Positions 28,575 to 36,035 of a DNA stretch of 64,000 bases are shown in pieces; positions within the stretch are counted from its first letter, which is position 1; each line of letters begins with the position of its first letter. This DNA is from Verrucomicrobiia bacterium (GTDB taxonomy: Bacteria > Verrucomicrobiota > Verrucomicrobiia > Verrucomicrobiales > DEV007). The stretch covers positions 62,001 through 126,000 of the forward strand of contig JAUICH010000007.1 of assembly GCA_030427505.1 (NCBI GenBank). The letters are read 5' to 3'. Position numbers and translations under genes: made by a program. The notes under the pieces are model-generated. The model was given only the letters and a program-made list of their open reading frames with translations, did not search any database and was not told where the DNA came from.

Positions 28575-29336
28575 TCAGCCCTGACTGTCCTGAAATGCCT
28601 CCAATTGCTTCGCCGGTTTCCCGAACAGTTCCCTGACAAAGGGGGTGGCGGGTTTTTGGAGCACTTCCTCCCGCGTGCCCACTTGTTCCAACCGGCCCTC
28701 ATGCATGACCCCAATGCGGTCGCCGAGGGCCAGCGCTTCGAAGAGATCGTGCGTCACCAGCAGGATGGTTTTTCCCAACTCCCGCTTCAGGCGCAGGACT
28801 TCCTGCTGGAGCTTTTCGCGGGTCACCCCGTCCAGAGCGCCAAAGGGTTCGTCCATGAGGAGGATGTCAGGGTCGTTGGCCAAGGCCCGCGCCACGCCCA
28901 CGCGCTGCTGTTGCCCGCCGGAAAGCTCATCGGGATAGCGGTCGCCAAACTCGGTGGGCTCCAGCCCGACCATGGTCAGTAGCTCCCGGCTGCGCTCGCG
29001 GCGCCGGACTGTGGAACCGCCGGCCATACGGAGCGGGCCCCCCACATTTCCCTCCACGGTCCAGTGAGGGAAAAGGCCCACGTTTTGAATCACGTAGCCC
29101 ATGGACCGCCGAAGTTTCAGGACTGGCTGGTCCGCGACCGGTTCGCCATTGACGCGGATTTCGCCCGCATCGGGCTCCAGCAGCCGGTTGATCAACTTTA
29201 GCAGCGTGGACTTCCCGCTACCCGAAGAGCCAAGTAACACCAGCGTTTCGCCGGCTTGGATAGACAGCGAAACGCCATCCACCGCCGGTCGTTCCATTCC
29301 CGGAAAGGATTTCGAAACGCGGGTTAGTTCAATCAT
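28575..29336 (-). CDS. OpuB-type ABC importer, ATP-binding protein
   Basis: A 253-residue ATPase with Walker A GSSGSGKSTLLKLINR, Q-loop GYVIQNVGLFPHWT, signature LSGGQQQRVGVARALA, Walker B ILLMDEPFGALD and the H-loop VTHD. The long H-region and the IQ...GLFPH pattern match glycine betaine/carnitine/choline ATPases. ATG at 29336 starts IELTRVSKSFPG; upstream in-frame codons are not needed. It lies 7 bp before the permease-binding fusion, an obvious operon of two genes. Confidence 0.94.
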   Translation of the reverse strand: MIELTRVSKSFPGMERPAVDGVSLSIQAGETLVLLGSSGSGKSTLLKLINRLLEPDAGEIRVNGEPVADQPVLKLRRSMGYVIQNVGLFPHWTVEGNVGGPLRMAGGSTVRRRERSRELLTMVGLEPTEFGDRYPDELSGGQQQRVGVARALANDPDILLMDEPFGALDGVTREKLQQEVLRLKRELGKTILLVTHDLFEALALGDRIGVMHEGRLEQVGTREEVLQKPATPFVRELFGKPAKQLEAFQDSQG

Positions 29337-29599
29337 TCGGCTTCGCAGGAAACGGGGCCTGCTATTCTTAAAAGGATGTCCCGGTGTTGTTGAGACCGGG
29401 AGGAAGTGATGTCGTTGGCTCGCCAATCGAGCCTGGGAATTTCCGGAAGCTTCCGGGTTGGGGAACGGAAGAAATGGTGGGTCGACTTCGCCCCAACAGG
29501 GTCTGTGCCTCCATAGGCTTGCTAAGGGCTACCGGGGGAGGTGTCAAGGTGTCCTGGAATCCGGCTGGCTGACTCAGGGCGGTTCCGACGGGGAAAACC

Positions 29600-29757
29600 G
29601 CCTAGCTATTCGCAAATTCGTCACCTTCAGGCCGTGGCGCAACGCAGCCAGGTGTAACACGGGCCGCGTTTCTGGAAAAATCGCCGCTTGCGGCGCTAAC
29701 TTGATCGCCTTTCCGTATCTATCCAGGGCGGTCCGGAAATTTGTCCGTACACTCTGG
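29600..29757. repeat. Degenerate MITE related to family A
   Basis: Read on the minus strand, this stretch matches the left part of the 21632-21822 element: AGRGTGTAYGGACAAATTYCC, a shared TTAGCGCCGCAAGCGGCGAWTTTTCC core and a GGCTGCGTT segment. The right-hand end is decayed. It lies in the 457-bp gene-free gap (29337-29794) before the LolD-like gene and may have brought or disturbed promoter sequence there. Confidence 0.6.
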
Positions 29758-29794
29758 ACTCGCTCAACGGCCGGGGGACGTATTGCTTTCAGCC

Positions 29795-30466
29795 ATGATC
29801 CAGTTTGAAAACGTCAGCCGCACCTATGAAACCGGCGAGCGCGAGGTTCATGCCCTCGTGGAAGCGAACTTGGAAATCGCCCGTGGAGAGTTCGTGGCGG
29901 TGACGGGCCCGAGTGGCTGTGGCAAGAGCACCTTGCTGCACCTGCTGGGAGCGCTGGATCAGCCTACTTCCGGGCGATTGGCGGTGGATGGCGTGGACCT
30001 GACCCGCGCCAGCGAACCGGAGCGGACCGCTTACCGCCGGAAGACGGCGGGCATGATCTTTCAGTTCTTCAACCTGATGCCCACCCTGAGCATGGAGGAG
30101 AACGTGATGCTGCCGCTGCTCCTTCAAGGTGTGTCGAGATCCGCCGCCAGAGACCGGGCGGTGGAATTGTTGAGCCTGGTGGGGCTGGAGGCGCGCGGCA
30201 CTCAAATGGTGCAAAAGCTGAGCGGCGGCGAAATGCAGCGCACCGCCATCTGCCGGGCGCTGGCTCACCGGCCTCAGCTGGTCATCGCGGACGAACCGAC
30301 GGGAAACCTGGACAGCGAGAACACGGAAACCGTGCTGCGCGCTCTGGACCGGGTGCATCAGGAGTCCGGGGTCACCCTGGTGGTCGTCACCCATAGCGAC
30401 CGGGTGGCGGAACACGCCGGCCGCCGCGTCCGCATGCGCGACGGGCGTGTCTTACCCGGGGAATGA
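29795..30466 (+). CDS. LolD/MacB-type ABC transporter ATPase
   Basis: A 223-residue ATPase with start MIQFENVSRTYETGEREVHAL, Walker A GPSGCGKSTLLHLLGALDQPTSG, signature KLSGGEMQRTAICRALA and DEPTGNLDSENTE. The last is typical of the LolD/MacB/FtsE class, which extracts lipoproteins or drives MacB-like efflux. No permease lies beside it in this window. The ATG at 29795 is chosen over an earlier one at 29741 because the extra residues are not family-like and would run into the degenerate MITE. It precedes lpxC-fabZ on the same strand, so it may belong to outer-membrane biogenesis. Confidence 0.87.
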   Translation: MIQFENVSRTYETGEREVHALVEANLEIARGEFVAVTGPSGCGKSTLLHLLGALDQPTSGRLAVDGVDLTRASEPERTAYRRKTAGMIFQFFNLMPTLSMEENVMLPLLLQGVSRSAARDRAVELLSLVGLEARGTQMVQKLSGGEMQRTAICRALAHRPQLVIADEPTGNLDSENTETVLRALDRVHQESGVTLVVVTHSDRVAEHAGRRVRMRDGRVLPGE

Positions 30467-30521
30467 CCGGCCAAAATCGTTGGACTAGAAAGGGATATTC
30501 GCTAGTAAATAGCCCCTTACC

Positions 30522-31838
30522 ATGCCATCCAGCGTCGAATATCAACAAACCCTGGCCAAGCCGGCTTCCCTGGCCGGGACCTCTCTGCACACCGGGGAAC
30601 AGGTGACGCTCACTTTGAAACCCGCGCCCACGGGCCACGGTTTGAAGTTTCGCCGCGTGGATCTGGACGATCAGCCCTTCATCGAGGCGCACGTGGACAA
30701 CGTCCAGAAGGTGGAGCGTGCCACCACCCTGGCCCAGGGCAGCGTGAAGGTGCATACCGTGGAGCACGTCATCTCCGCCCTGTCCGGCATGGGAGTGGAC
30801 AACGCCATCATCGAGATGGACGCGAACGAGCCGCCCATTGGCGACGGCAGTTCCCGGCCCTATGTGGAGTGCATCAAGAAAGCCGGCATCGTCCAGCAGG
30901 ACGAAATCCGCAGCGTCTTCGAAATTCGCGAACCCATTCACCAGGAAACGCGGGACGGCAGCATCCTCATGATCGTGCCGGACAAGGACTTCCGCATCTC
31001 GTGCACCCATGTGGGTCCGGACGGCCGGATGACGCAGTACTACAGCACGGTCATCACGCCGGAAATTTACGAAAAGGAGATCGCGCCCGCCCGGACCTTC
31101 GTCTTTTACGAAGACGTGGAGCCGCTCCTGGAAAAAGGCCTCATCAAAGGCGGCAGTCTGGAAAACGCCGTGGTCATCAAGGGAGACTCCGTGATGAGCA
31201 AGGAGCCCGTGCGGTACAATGAGGAGTTCGCCCGGCACAAGATTCTCGATATCATTGGCGACCTGATGCTGTCCGGGAAACGCATCATGGGCCACGTCAT
31301 CGCCGTGAAACCCGGCCATGGGCCGAACACCGAGATGGCCCGGCGCCTGACGGCGGAGGTGCTCCGCACCCGCGCCATGGTGCCGCCGGTGAATATCCCC
31401 ACCGGGGAAGCGGTGATGAATACCGAGGAAGTCATCAAGCTCCTGCCCCACCGCTACCCCTTCCTGATGGTGGACCGGGTGGTGAAGTTCGAAGGGGACA
31501 AGTGCACCGGCATCAAGCAGCTCACCATCAACGAGCAGTTCTTCCAGGGTCACTTCCCCGGTCACCCCGTCATGCCGGGGGTGCTGCAGTTGGAAGCCAT
31601 GGCTCAGATCGCGTCCATTACCATGCTCCGGAAGGAGGAGTACCAGGGCAAGATCGGCTACTTCATGAGCGCGAATAAGGTGAAGTTCCGTAAGCCGGTT
31701 TTCCCGGGGGACACCCTCTTCATCGAGAGCGAGATCGTTAAGACCAAGCGGAACATCGCCTTTGCCGAGTGCCGCTGCATGGTGAACAACGAGACCGTCT
31801 CCGAGGCAGAGCTTTCCTTTGCGCTGCTCGCCCATTGA
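30522..31838 (+). CDS. lpxC-fabZ: Bifunctional UDP-acyl-GlcNAc deacetylase / hydroxyacyl-ACP dehydratase (LpxC-FabZ fusion)
   Basis: A 438-residue fusion. The first 300 residues are LpxC: SLAGTSLHTGEQVTL, KVHTVEHVISALSGMG with the zinc histidines, GDGSS, and EFARHKILDIIGDLMLSG with the third ligand. The last 140 are FabZ: LLPHRYPFLMVDRVV and GHFPGHPVMPGVLQLEAMAQ, with catalytic His and Glu. The first commits UDP-GlcNAc to lipid A; the second dehydrates hydroxyacyl-ACP, the acyl donor pool for the same pathway. The same fusion is known from Bacteroidetes and some PVC bacteria. lpxA follows by 54 bp. Confidence 0.96.
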   Translation: MPSSVEYQQTLAKPASLAGTSLHTGEQVTLTLKPAPTGHGLKFRRVDLDDQPFIEAHVDNVQKVERATTLAQGSVKVHTVEHVISALSGMGVDNAIIEMDANEPPIGDGSSRPYVECIKKAGIVQQDEIRSVFEIREPIHQETRDGSILMIVPDKDFRISCTHVGPDGRMTQYYSTVITPEIYEKEIAPARTFVFYEDVEPLLEKGLIKGGSLENAVVIKGDSVMSKEPVRYNEEFARHKILDIIGDLMLSGKRIMGHVIAVKPGHGPNTEMARRLTAEVLRTRAMVPPVNIPTGEAVMNTEEVIKLLPHRYPFLMVDRVVKFEGDKCTGIKQLTINEQFFQGHFPGHPVMPGVLQLEAMAQIASITMLRKEEYQGKIGYFMSANKVKFRKPVFPGDTLFIESEIVKTKRNIAFAECRCMVNNETVSEAELSFALLAH

Positions 31839-31891
31839 CCGGAAGGCCCGCTGGCGCTAGGAATGGTGCGTTTTATTTTCAGCGCACCACC

Positions 31892-32671
31892 ATGGTTCAG
31901 ACCACTACGATACATCCGACCGCGGTCGTCGATCCCAAGGCGGAAATCGGCGAAGGCGTCGAGATCGGTCCCTACTGCGTGATCTACGCGGGAGTGGAAA
32001 TCGGAGACGGCTGCTGGCTGCAGAACCACGTCACGATTGACGGGCCCACGAAGGTTGGCCGGGAGAACCGCTTTTACGCGGGATCTTGCATCGGTGGCCG
32101 GACGCAGGATCTGAAGTACGAAGGCGAGCCGACCTACCTGGAGATTGGGGACGGTAACGTCTTCCGCGAGTACTGCACCGTGAACCGCGCGACCGCACCC
32201 GGCGGCAAGACCATTGTCGGCAACCAGGGAAATTTCCTAGCCTATGCCCACATTGCGCACGACTGCATTGTGGGGGATCACGTCATTTTCTCTAACAACG
32301 GCACTCTGGCCGGACACGTCACCATGGGGGACCATGCCATCCTCGGCGGGCTGACCGCGGTGCACCAGTTTTGCCGGATCGGCGCCCACGCCATCACGGG
32401 CGGCTGCTCGAAAATCGTGAAGGACGTGCCGCCCTACATGATCGCGGACGGGAACCCGGCGCAGGTCCGGGCGGTGAACGTGGTGGGGCTGCAGCGGCGC
32501 GGGTTTGACGAAGCGGCCATCCGCCTGGCCAAAGTGGCGCTGCGGAAACTCTACCGGGAAAAGATCAACGTCAGTGAAGCCCTCAAACAACTGGAGGACC
32601 TGGACGACCAAGGCGGCATCCTGGCTTCAGTGATCGATTTCGTGCGCGGGTCGGAGCGGGGGATTCACTAA
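31892..32671 (+). CDS. lpxA: UDP-GlcNAc acyltransferase
   Basis: First enzyme of lipid A synthesis, moving a hydroxyacyl chain from ACP to UDP-GlcNAc. The 259-residue protein has a left-handed beta-helix of hexapeptide repeats (IHPTAVVDPKAEIGEGVEIGP and onward), the catalytic His segment AYAHIAHDCIVGDHV, and the C-terminal helical part. ATG at 31892 gives the standard start; upstream codons lie inside lpxC-fabZ. Operon with lpxC-fabZ. Confidence 0.96.
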   Translation: MVQTTTIHPTAVVDPKAEIGEGVEIGPYCVIYAGVEIGDGCWLQNHVTIDGPTKVGRENRFYAGSCIGGRTQDLKYEGEPTYLEIGDGNVFREYCTVNRATAPGGKTIVGNQGNFLAYAHIAHDCIVGDHVIFSNNGTLAGHVTMGDHAILGGLTAVHQFCRIGAHAITGGCSKIVKDVPPYMIADGNPAQVRAVNVVGLQRRGFDEAAIRLAKVALRKLYREKINVSEALKQLEDLDDQGGILASVIDFVRGSERGIH

Positions 32672-32696
32672 CATTCCCACTCCCTCCGGGGCACCG

Positions 32697-33431
32697 CTAC
32701 TCGATGGAAAGGGGAGAGATCCGGAGGTTCCGGTAAGCCACCGGACCGTGGTCGCCTTGGAGCTTGAGCGGGCCTAGTGGTTTTTCGTCCTGGAATGCCG
32801 CCGCGTGAGTCGGCGCGGGAACGGAGACGTTTTCGTGAATGACGGTCCCGTTGTGGGTGACCTTCACAAAGCGCGCGTCTTCGGTTTTTTTACCCTCCGT
32901 GTCGAAGCGGGGCGCGCGAAAGACGATGTCGAAGGACTGCCACTCGCCCGGCGCTTTGCTGGCGTTTACGTCCGGCGCTTTGCCCGCCCAGATGATCTCC
33001 TCTTTGTCTGTCTGATAGATCCCGCCGCAGTCGCCGTAGTGCACCTCTTCCACGCCGTAGCTGTCGAGGATTTGCACTTCGTAGCGGCCCTGAAGATACA
33101 CGCCGGAGTTGGACCCCTTGGGCACGCAGAACTCCACATGCAGTTCGCAGTCGCCGAATTCGGCTTCCGTGAAGAAGTCCGCCGTTTTGCCGTCCGGGCT
33201 GTTGAGGAGAACGCCGGTACCTTCTTCGGTTTGGAAGGCTTTCGGGTTTTCAGGATTGAGGGAGACGGCTTTGACGGTTTGCCAGGTTCCGTGGGGTTCC
33301 TTCCAGCCGGAAAGGTCCGTGCCGGTGAAGAGCGAGATTTCTTTGGGTTCTTCAGCGCAGCCTGAGGCGAGTGAGGCGACTAACAGAACCACTACGGCCA
33401 GGATGGGGGATATGACTTGCTGAGATTTCAT
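32697..33431 (-). CDS. DUF1080 protein, exported
   Basis: A 244-residue protein with a signal sequence ending VASLASGCAEEP, a likely lipoprotein box (LASGC). The fold is the DUF1080/3-keto-disaccharide hydrolase beta-sandwich: EISLFTGTDLSGWKE, FFTEAEFGDCELHVEFCVPKGSNSG and ESYGVEEVHYGDCGGIY-like core. Such proteins are abundant in Planctomycetes and Verrucomicrobia. The start at 33431 gives the signal peptide. It follows the sialidase-like gene on the same strand (38 bp) and may be co-expressed for glycan breakdown. Confidence 0.87.
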   Translation of the reverse strand: MKSQQVISPILAVVVLLVASLASGCAEEPKEISLFTGTDLSGWKEPHGTWQTVKAVSLNPENPKAFQTEEGTGVLLNSPDGKTADFFTEAEFGDCELHVEFCVPKGSNSGVYLQGRYEVQILDSYGVEEVHYGDCGGIYQTDKEEIIWAGKAPDVNASKAPGEWQSFDIVFRAPRFDTEGKKTEDARFVKVTHNGTVIHENVSVPAPTHAAAFQDEKPLGPLKLQGDHGPVAYRNLRISPLSIE

Positions 33432-33468
33432 GGGATGCGGATGAGGGCTTGCAAATCTTGAGGTTCGG

Positions 33469-34797
33469 TTAATAGACCAGGTCACGGAAACTCTTCACCC
33501 GGTGAAAAGTGATCAGGTTTCCGTCGTGGGCGGACTTGGCGCGCGCGTCGCCGCTGCGGCTGAGGATGCAGAGGTCGTCTCCGTCGATGCACATGCTGGC
33601 GTAGTGGCGGGCTTCCTTGGGGTTGTTCCCCATGCAGACGAGACCCGCGAAGCACCAGTCGACCATGTTCTTGGAGTAATGCAGGACCAGGCGGTGCCGC
33701 TCGTTGTCCGGAGTGCCGAAACGTTCCTTGGTCATGAGGTCCGGCTTTATCATGGAGTCCGTGGCCTGGGTGCCGAGCAGCCAGTAGAGCTGGGTCTTCT
33801 CATCCCACAGGACGTGAAAGCGCATCTGCCCACCCGGACAGGGCACATAGAGCATGGTCTTTCCAGAGGGCGCCTGGACCAGTGAGGTGGTCATGGAGCC
33901 GTCTTCATTTTCGGTGACCTTGGCGATGGCCGCGTAGTTCGTGGCGCCGGTGTTGGCTCGCATCCAGAGGTAGAAGGTTTTTCCTTTGGGATCGTGCCAG
34001 AGGTGCTGAGGATCGGTGAACTGCACCACGTTGGTCTCCAGCCAGCCCAGGGGCGCCTGCCCGCGCGTCTCACGAGAGTTCAGCCAGGTGACTTTCTTTC
34101 GATCGGCGGGATGGAAGGGGACGCCGAAGAAGTGGTTCTGGTCCGCGTCCCAGATGTCTTCAAACACCAGCTTGCTGGCGAAGGTCCAGTTCTTGGGGTC
34201 GGTCAGGTCGTCCTCCACTTTGGCTCGCATCAATACCGGCGCCAGGTCCCCGACCTGCCAACCCTGAATGCCGCGCAAAGGCGCGTGCACTTCCATGACC
34301 AGGTAAACGCAGCCATTGGCGTAGAGGACATTACAGGCGGACTGATGCCAGATTCCTTTCTCCACGAGAAAGAAAGGCTTACTCCAGGTCACGCCTTCGT
34401 CGTCCGACCGCATGATGGCGACCTGTTTCTGGCGGCCCAGGAGGTAAAGCGCGCCACCCGCTTCAAAGGTGCGGCAAAAGGACAGGTGGTGATCGGCGCG
34501 GTGGGTCCAAGTCAGGCCGCCGTCGTCGCTGGTGGCGATGACGCTCCTGGTGGCGCTGGGCAGTTTGCCCCGGGAGGAAATTTCGTAGGTGGCCACCAGC
34601 CGCCCGCTTTCCAGGCGGCAGATGCCCGGTGTGTAGCCGAACAACGGCTTGGGATCCGGCGACTCCCAGACGGTCACAAAGTCCTGAGCGAGGGGCCGGA
34701 TGGGACCGCCTACTGCAGAGGAAGCCGGTTCTTCAGCGCGAAGGGCGGGGAGAGACAGGAGGATTGCCAGACCAAGGAAAAGATTCCGCACAATCAT
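33469..34797 (-). CDS. Sialidase-like protein with Asp-box repeats, exported
   Basis: A 442-residue protein with a signal peptide (IVRNLFLGLAILLSLPALRAEE). Asp-box motifs are present: IATSDDGGLTWTHRAD and IMRSDDEGVTWSKPFF, the SxDxGxTW turns of six-blade sialidase/BNR propellers. The catalytic residues of true sialidases cannot be confirmed, so 'exo-alpha-sialidase family' is the limit. It lies upstream of the DUF1080 gene in the same direction. No transporter for the product is close. Confidence 0.78.
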   Translation of the reverse strand: MIVRNLFLGLAILLSLPALRAEEPASSAVGGPIRPLAQDFVTVWESPDPKPLFGYTPGICRLESGRLVATYEISSRGKLPSATRSVIATSDDGGLTWTHRADHHLSFCRTFEAGGALYLLGRQKQVAIMRSDDEGVTWSKPFFLVEKGIWHQSACNVLYANGCVYLVMEVHAPLRGIQGWQVGDLAPVLMRAKVEDDLTDPKNWTFASKLVFEDIWDADQNHFFGVPFHPADRKKVTWLNSRETRGQAPLGWLETNVVQFTDPQHLWHDPKGKTFYLWMRANTGATNYAAIAKVTENEDGSMTTSLVQAPSGKTMLYVPCPGGQMRFHVLWDEKTQLYWLLGTQATDSMIKPDLMTKERFGTPDNERHRLVLHYSKNMVDWCFAGLVCMGNNPKEARHYASMCIDGDDLCILSRSGDARAKSAHDGNLITFHRVKSFRDLVY

Positions 34798-34939
34798 GTA
34801 TTCAGGCCGTCGCGTCGGGGGTGCAAAGGGCACCGGACGGTTCGGAATCGATTCAGCCGACGCCCGGATAGGCGGTAGAGCCTAGCACGAAGCCGGCGAC
34901 TTTCCAGAAACGGAGGAGGTCCCGCGAGCTGACCGGCCA

Positions 34940-36001
34940 TCAGGCGGACAGCGCGGCGGCGGACCGGGGCTGAGAGGACGGCACGCTGCGCTTCATGATC
35001 ATGATCTGCTCCAGGACGCGCTCCGCCAGGTCGTGTTGACCCCGGGTGAAGCGGAGAACGATGCGCTGCTTTCCTTCTGGCTGGTAAAGCTCGATGTCTT
35101 CGCTGAGAAAACGAGTCTCGTGGCGGAACGCGAGCCCTTCCAGGGGAATCCAGACGTAATACCAGCCGCCGAGGCTGCGGCCGACGAAGAGCAGCCGGCC
35201 GGGCTTTTTCCCGTCCGCGACGAGCCGGCCGAAGCGGTTGCCATTCAAGCCTTTGAAAGCTCTTACGCGACCCGTCACGCATTTGACCGTCCAGAGCACT
35301 TCGGGAGACTCGGGCGAGGTGGCCTGACGGATGGTCAACTGCTCGGGAACGGCCAGGCTCCCGAAGACGCGGAACTCTTTCTCCGGTTCCACTTGGCCGG
35401 TAGAAAAGATCTTTTTGCTCAAAAGCCAAGCCGTGGCCTTCACCCGCCGGAACAGACGCGGCGTGTAAAGGGCCGCCAGGAACAGAAAGACCGAAAAGAC
35501 AAGGCCAGCGGCAACAGGGGCAACCAGCATGAGTCCCAGGCCAGCCAGGACGGCTGTGTCCTCGGCGGTGCTGACGGCCACGTTGGAAAACGGTTCCGGG
35601 GAGGTATTGACCGCCAGACGCGTGCTGGCCTTGGCCCCGTGGGTCACCAGGGTCACGCCGCCCGCCAACAGGGCGACGATGACTTCATACTGAGGGTCCG
35701 TGAGACCCAGTGTTCGAACCGCCAGCACCGCGCCGCCCACCGGCCGCACCAGGGTGTGAATGGAGTCCCACAGGGAATCCACCCACGGGATCTTGTCCGA
35801 GAAAAACTCAAGCACGAAAAACACGGCTGCCGCGCCGATGACAGGCCATTCGCCCAGCACGCTCAGTTGATCGTATTGAGACGCGAGCGTCAGCAAGTCC
35901 AGCCGGATGGCAAGACCGGTCACGAGTACCACCAGGTAGAGGTTTAGACCCGCGAGCGTGGCGAAACCCAGCGCCACTGAGAGTTGTTCGATGACATCCA
36001 T
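34940..36001 (-). CDS. DUF4126 membrane protein with extra C-terminal domain
   Basis: A 353-residue protein. About residues 1-190 have five or six membrane helices and the DUF4126 pattern (LGFATLAGLNLYLVVLVTGLAIR, EFFSDKIPWVDSLWDSIHTLVRPVGGA). The remaining 150 residues are soluble and basic, with FKGLNGNRFGRLVADGKKPGRL. Function unknown. ATG at 36001 is used because it begins the first helix; 34 bases separate it from the PBP1A stop, and both are on the minus strand. Confidence 0.8.
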   Translation of the reverse strand: MDVIEQLSVALGFATLAGLNLYLVVLVTGLAIRLDLLTLASQYDQLSVLGEWPVIGAAAVFFVLEFFSDKIPWVDSLWDSIHTLVRPVGGAVLAVRTLGLTDPQYEVIVALLAGGVTLVTHGAKASTRLAVNTSPEPFSNVAVSTAEDTAVLAGLGLMLVAPVAAGLVFSVFLFLAALYTPRLFRRVKATAWLLSKKIFSTGQVEPEKEFRVFGSLAVPEQLTIRQATSPESPEVLWTVKCVTGRVRAFKGLNGNRFGRLVADGKKPGRLLFVGRSLGGWYYVWIPLEGLAFRHETRFLSEDIELYQPEGKQRIVLRFTRGQHDLAERVLEQIMIMKRSVPSSQPRSAAALSA

Positions 36002-36035
36002 GGTCGAGAAGGGGAGGTTAGAATCCCGACCCCTA

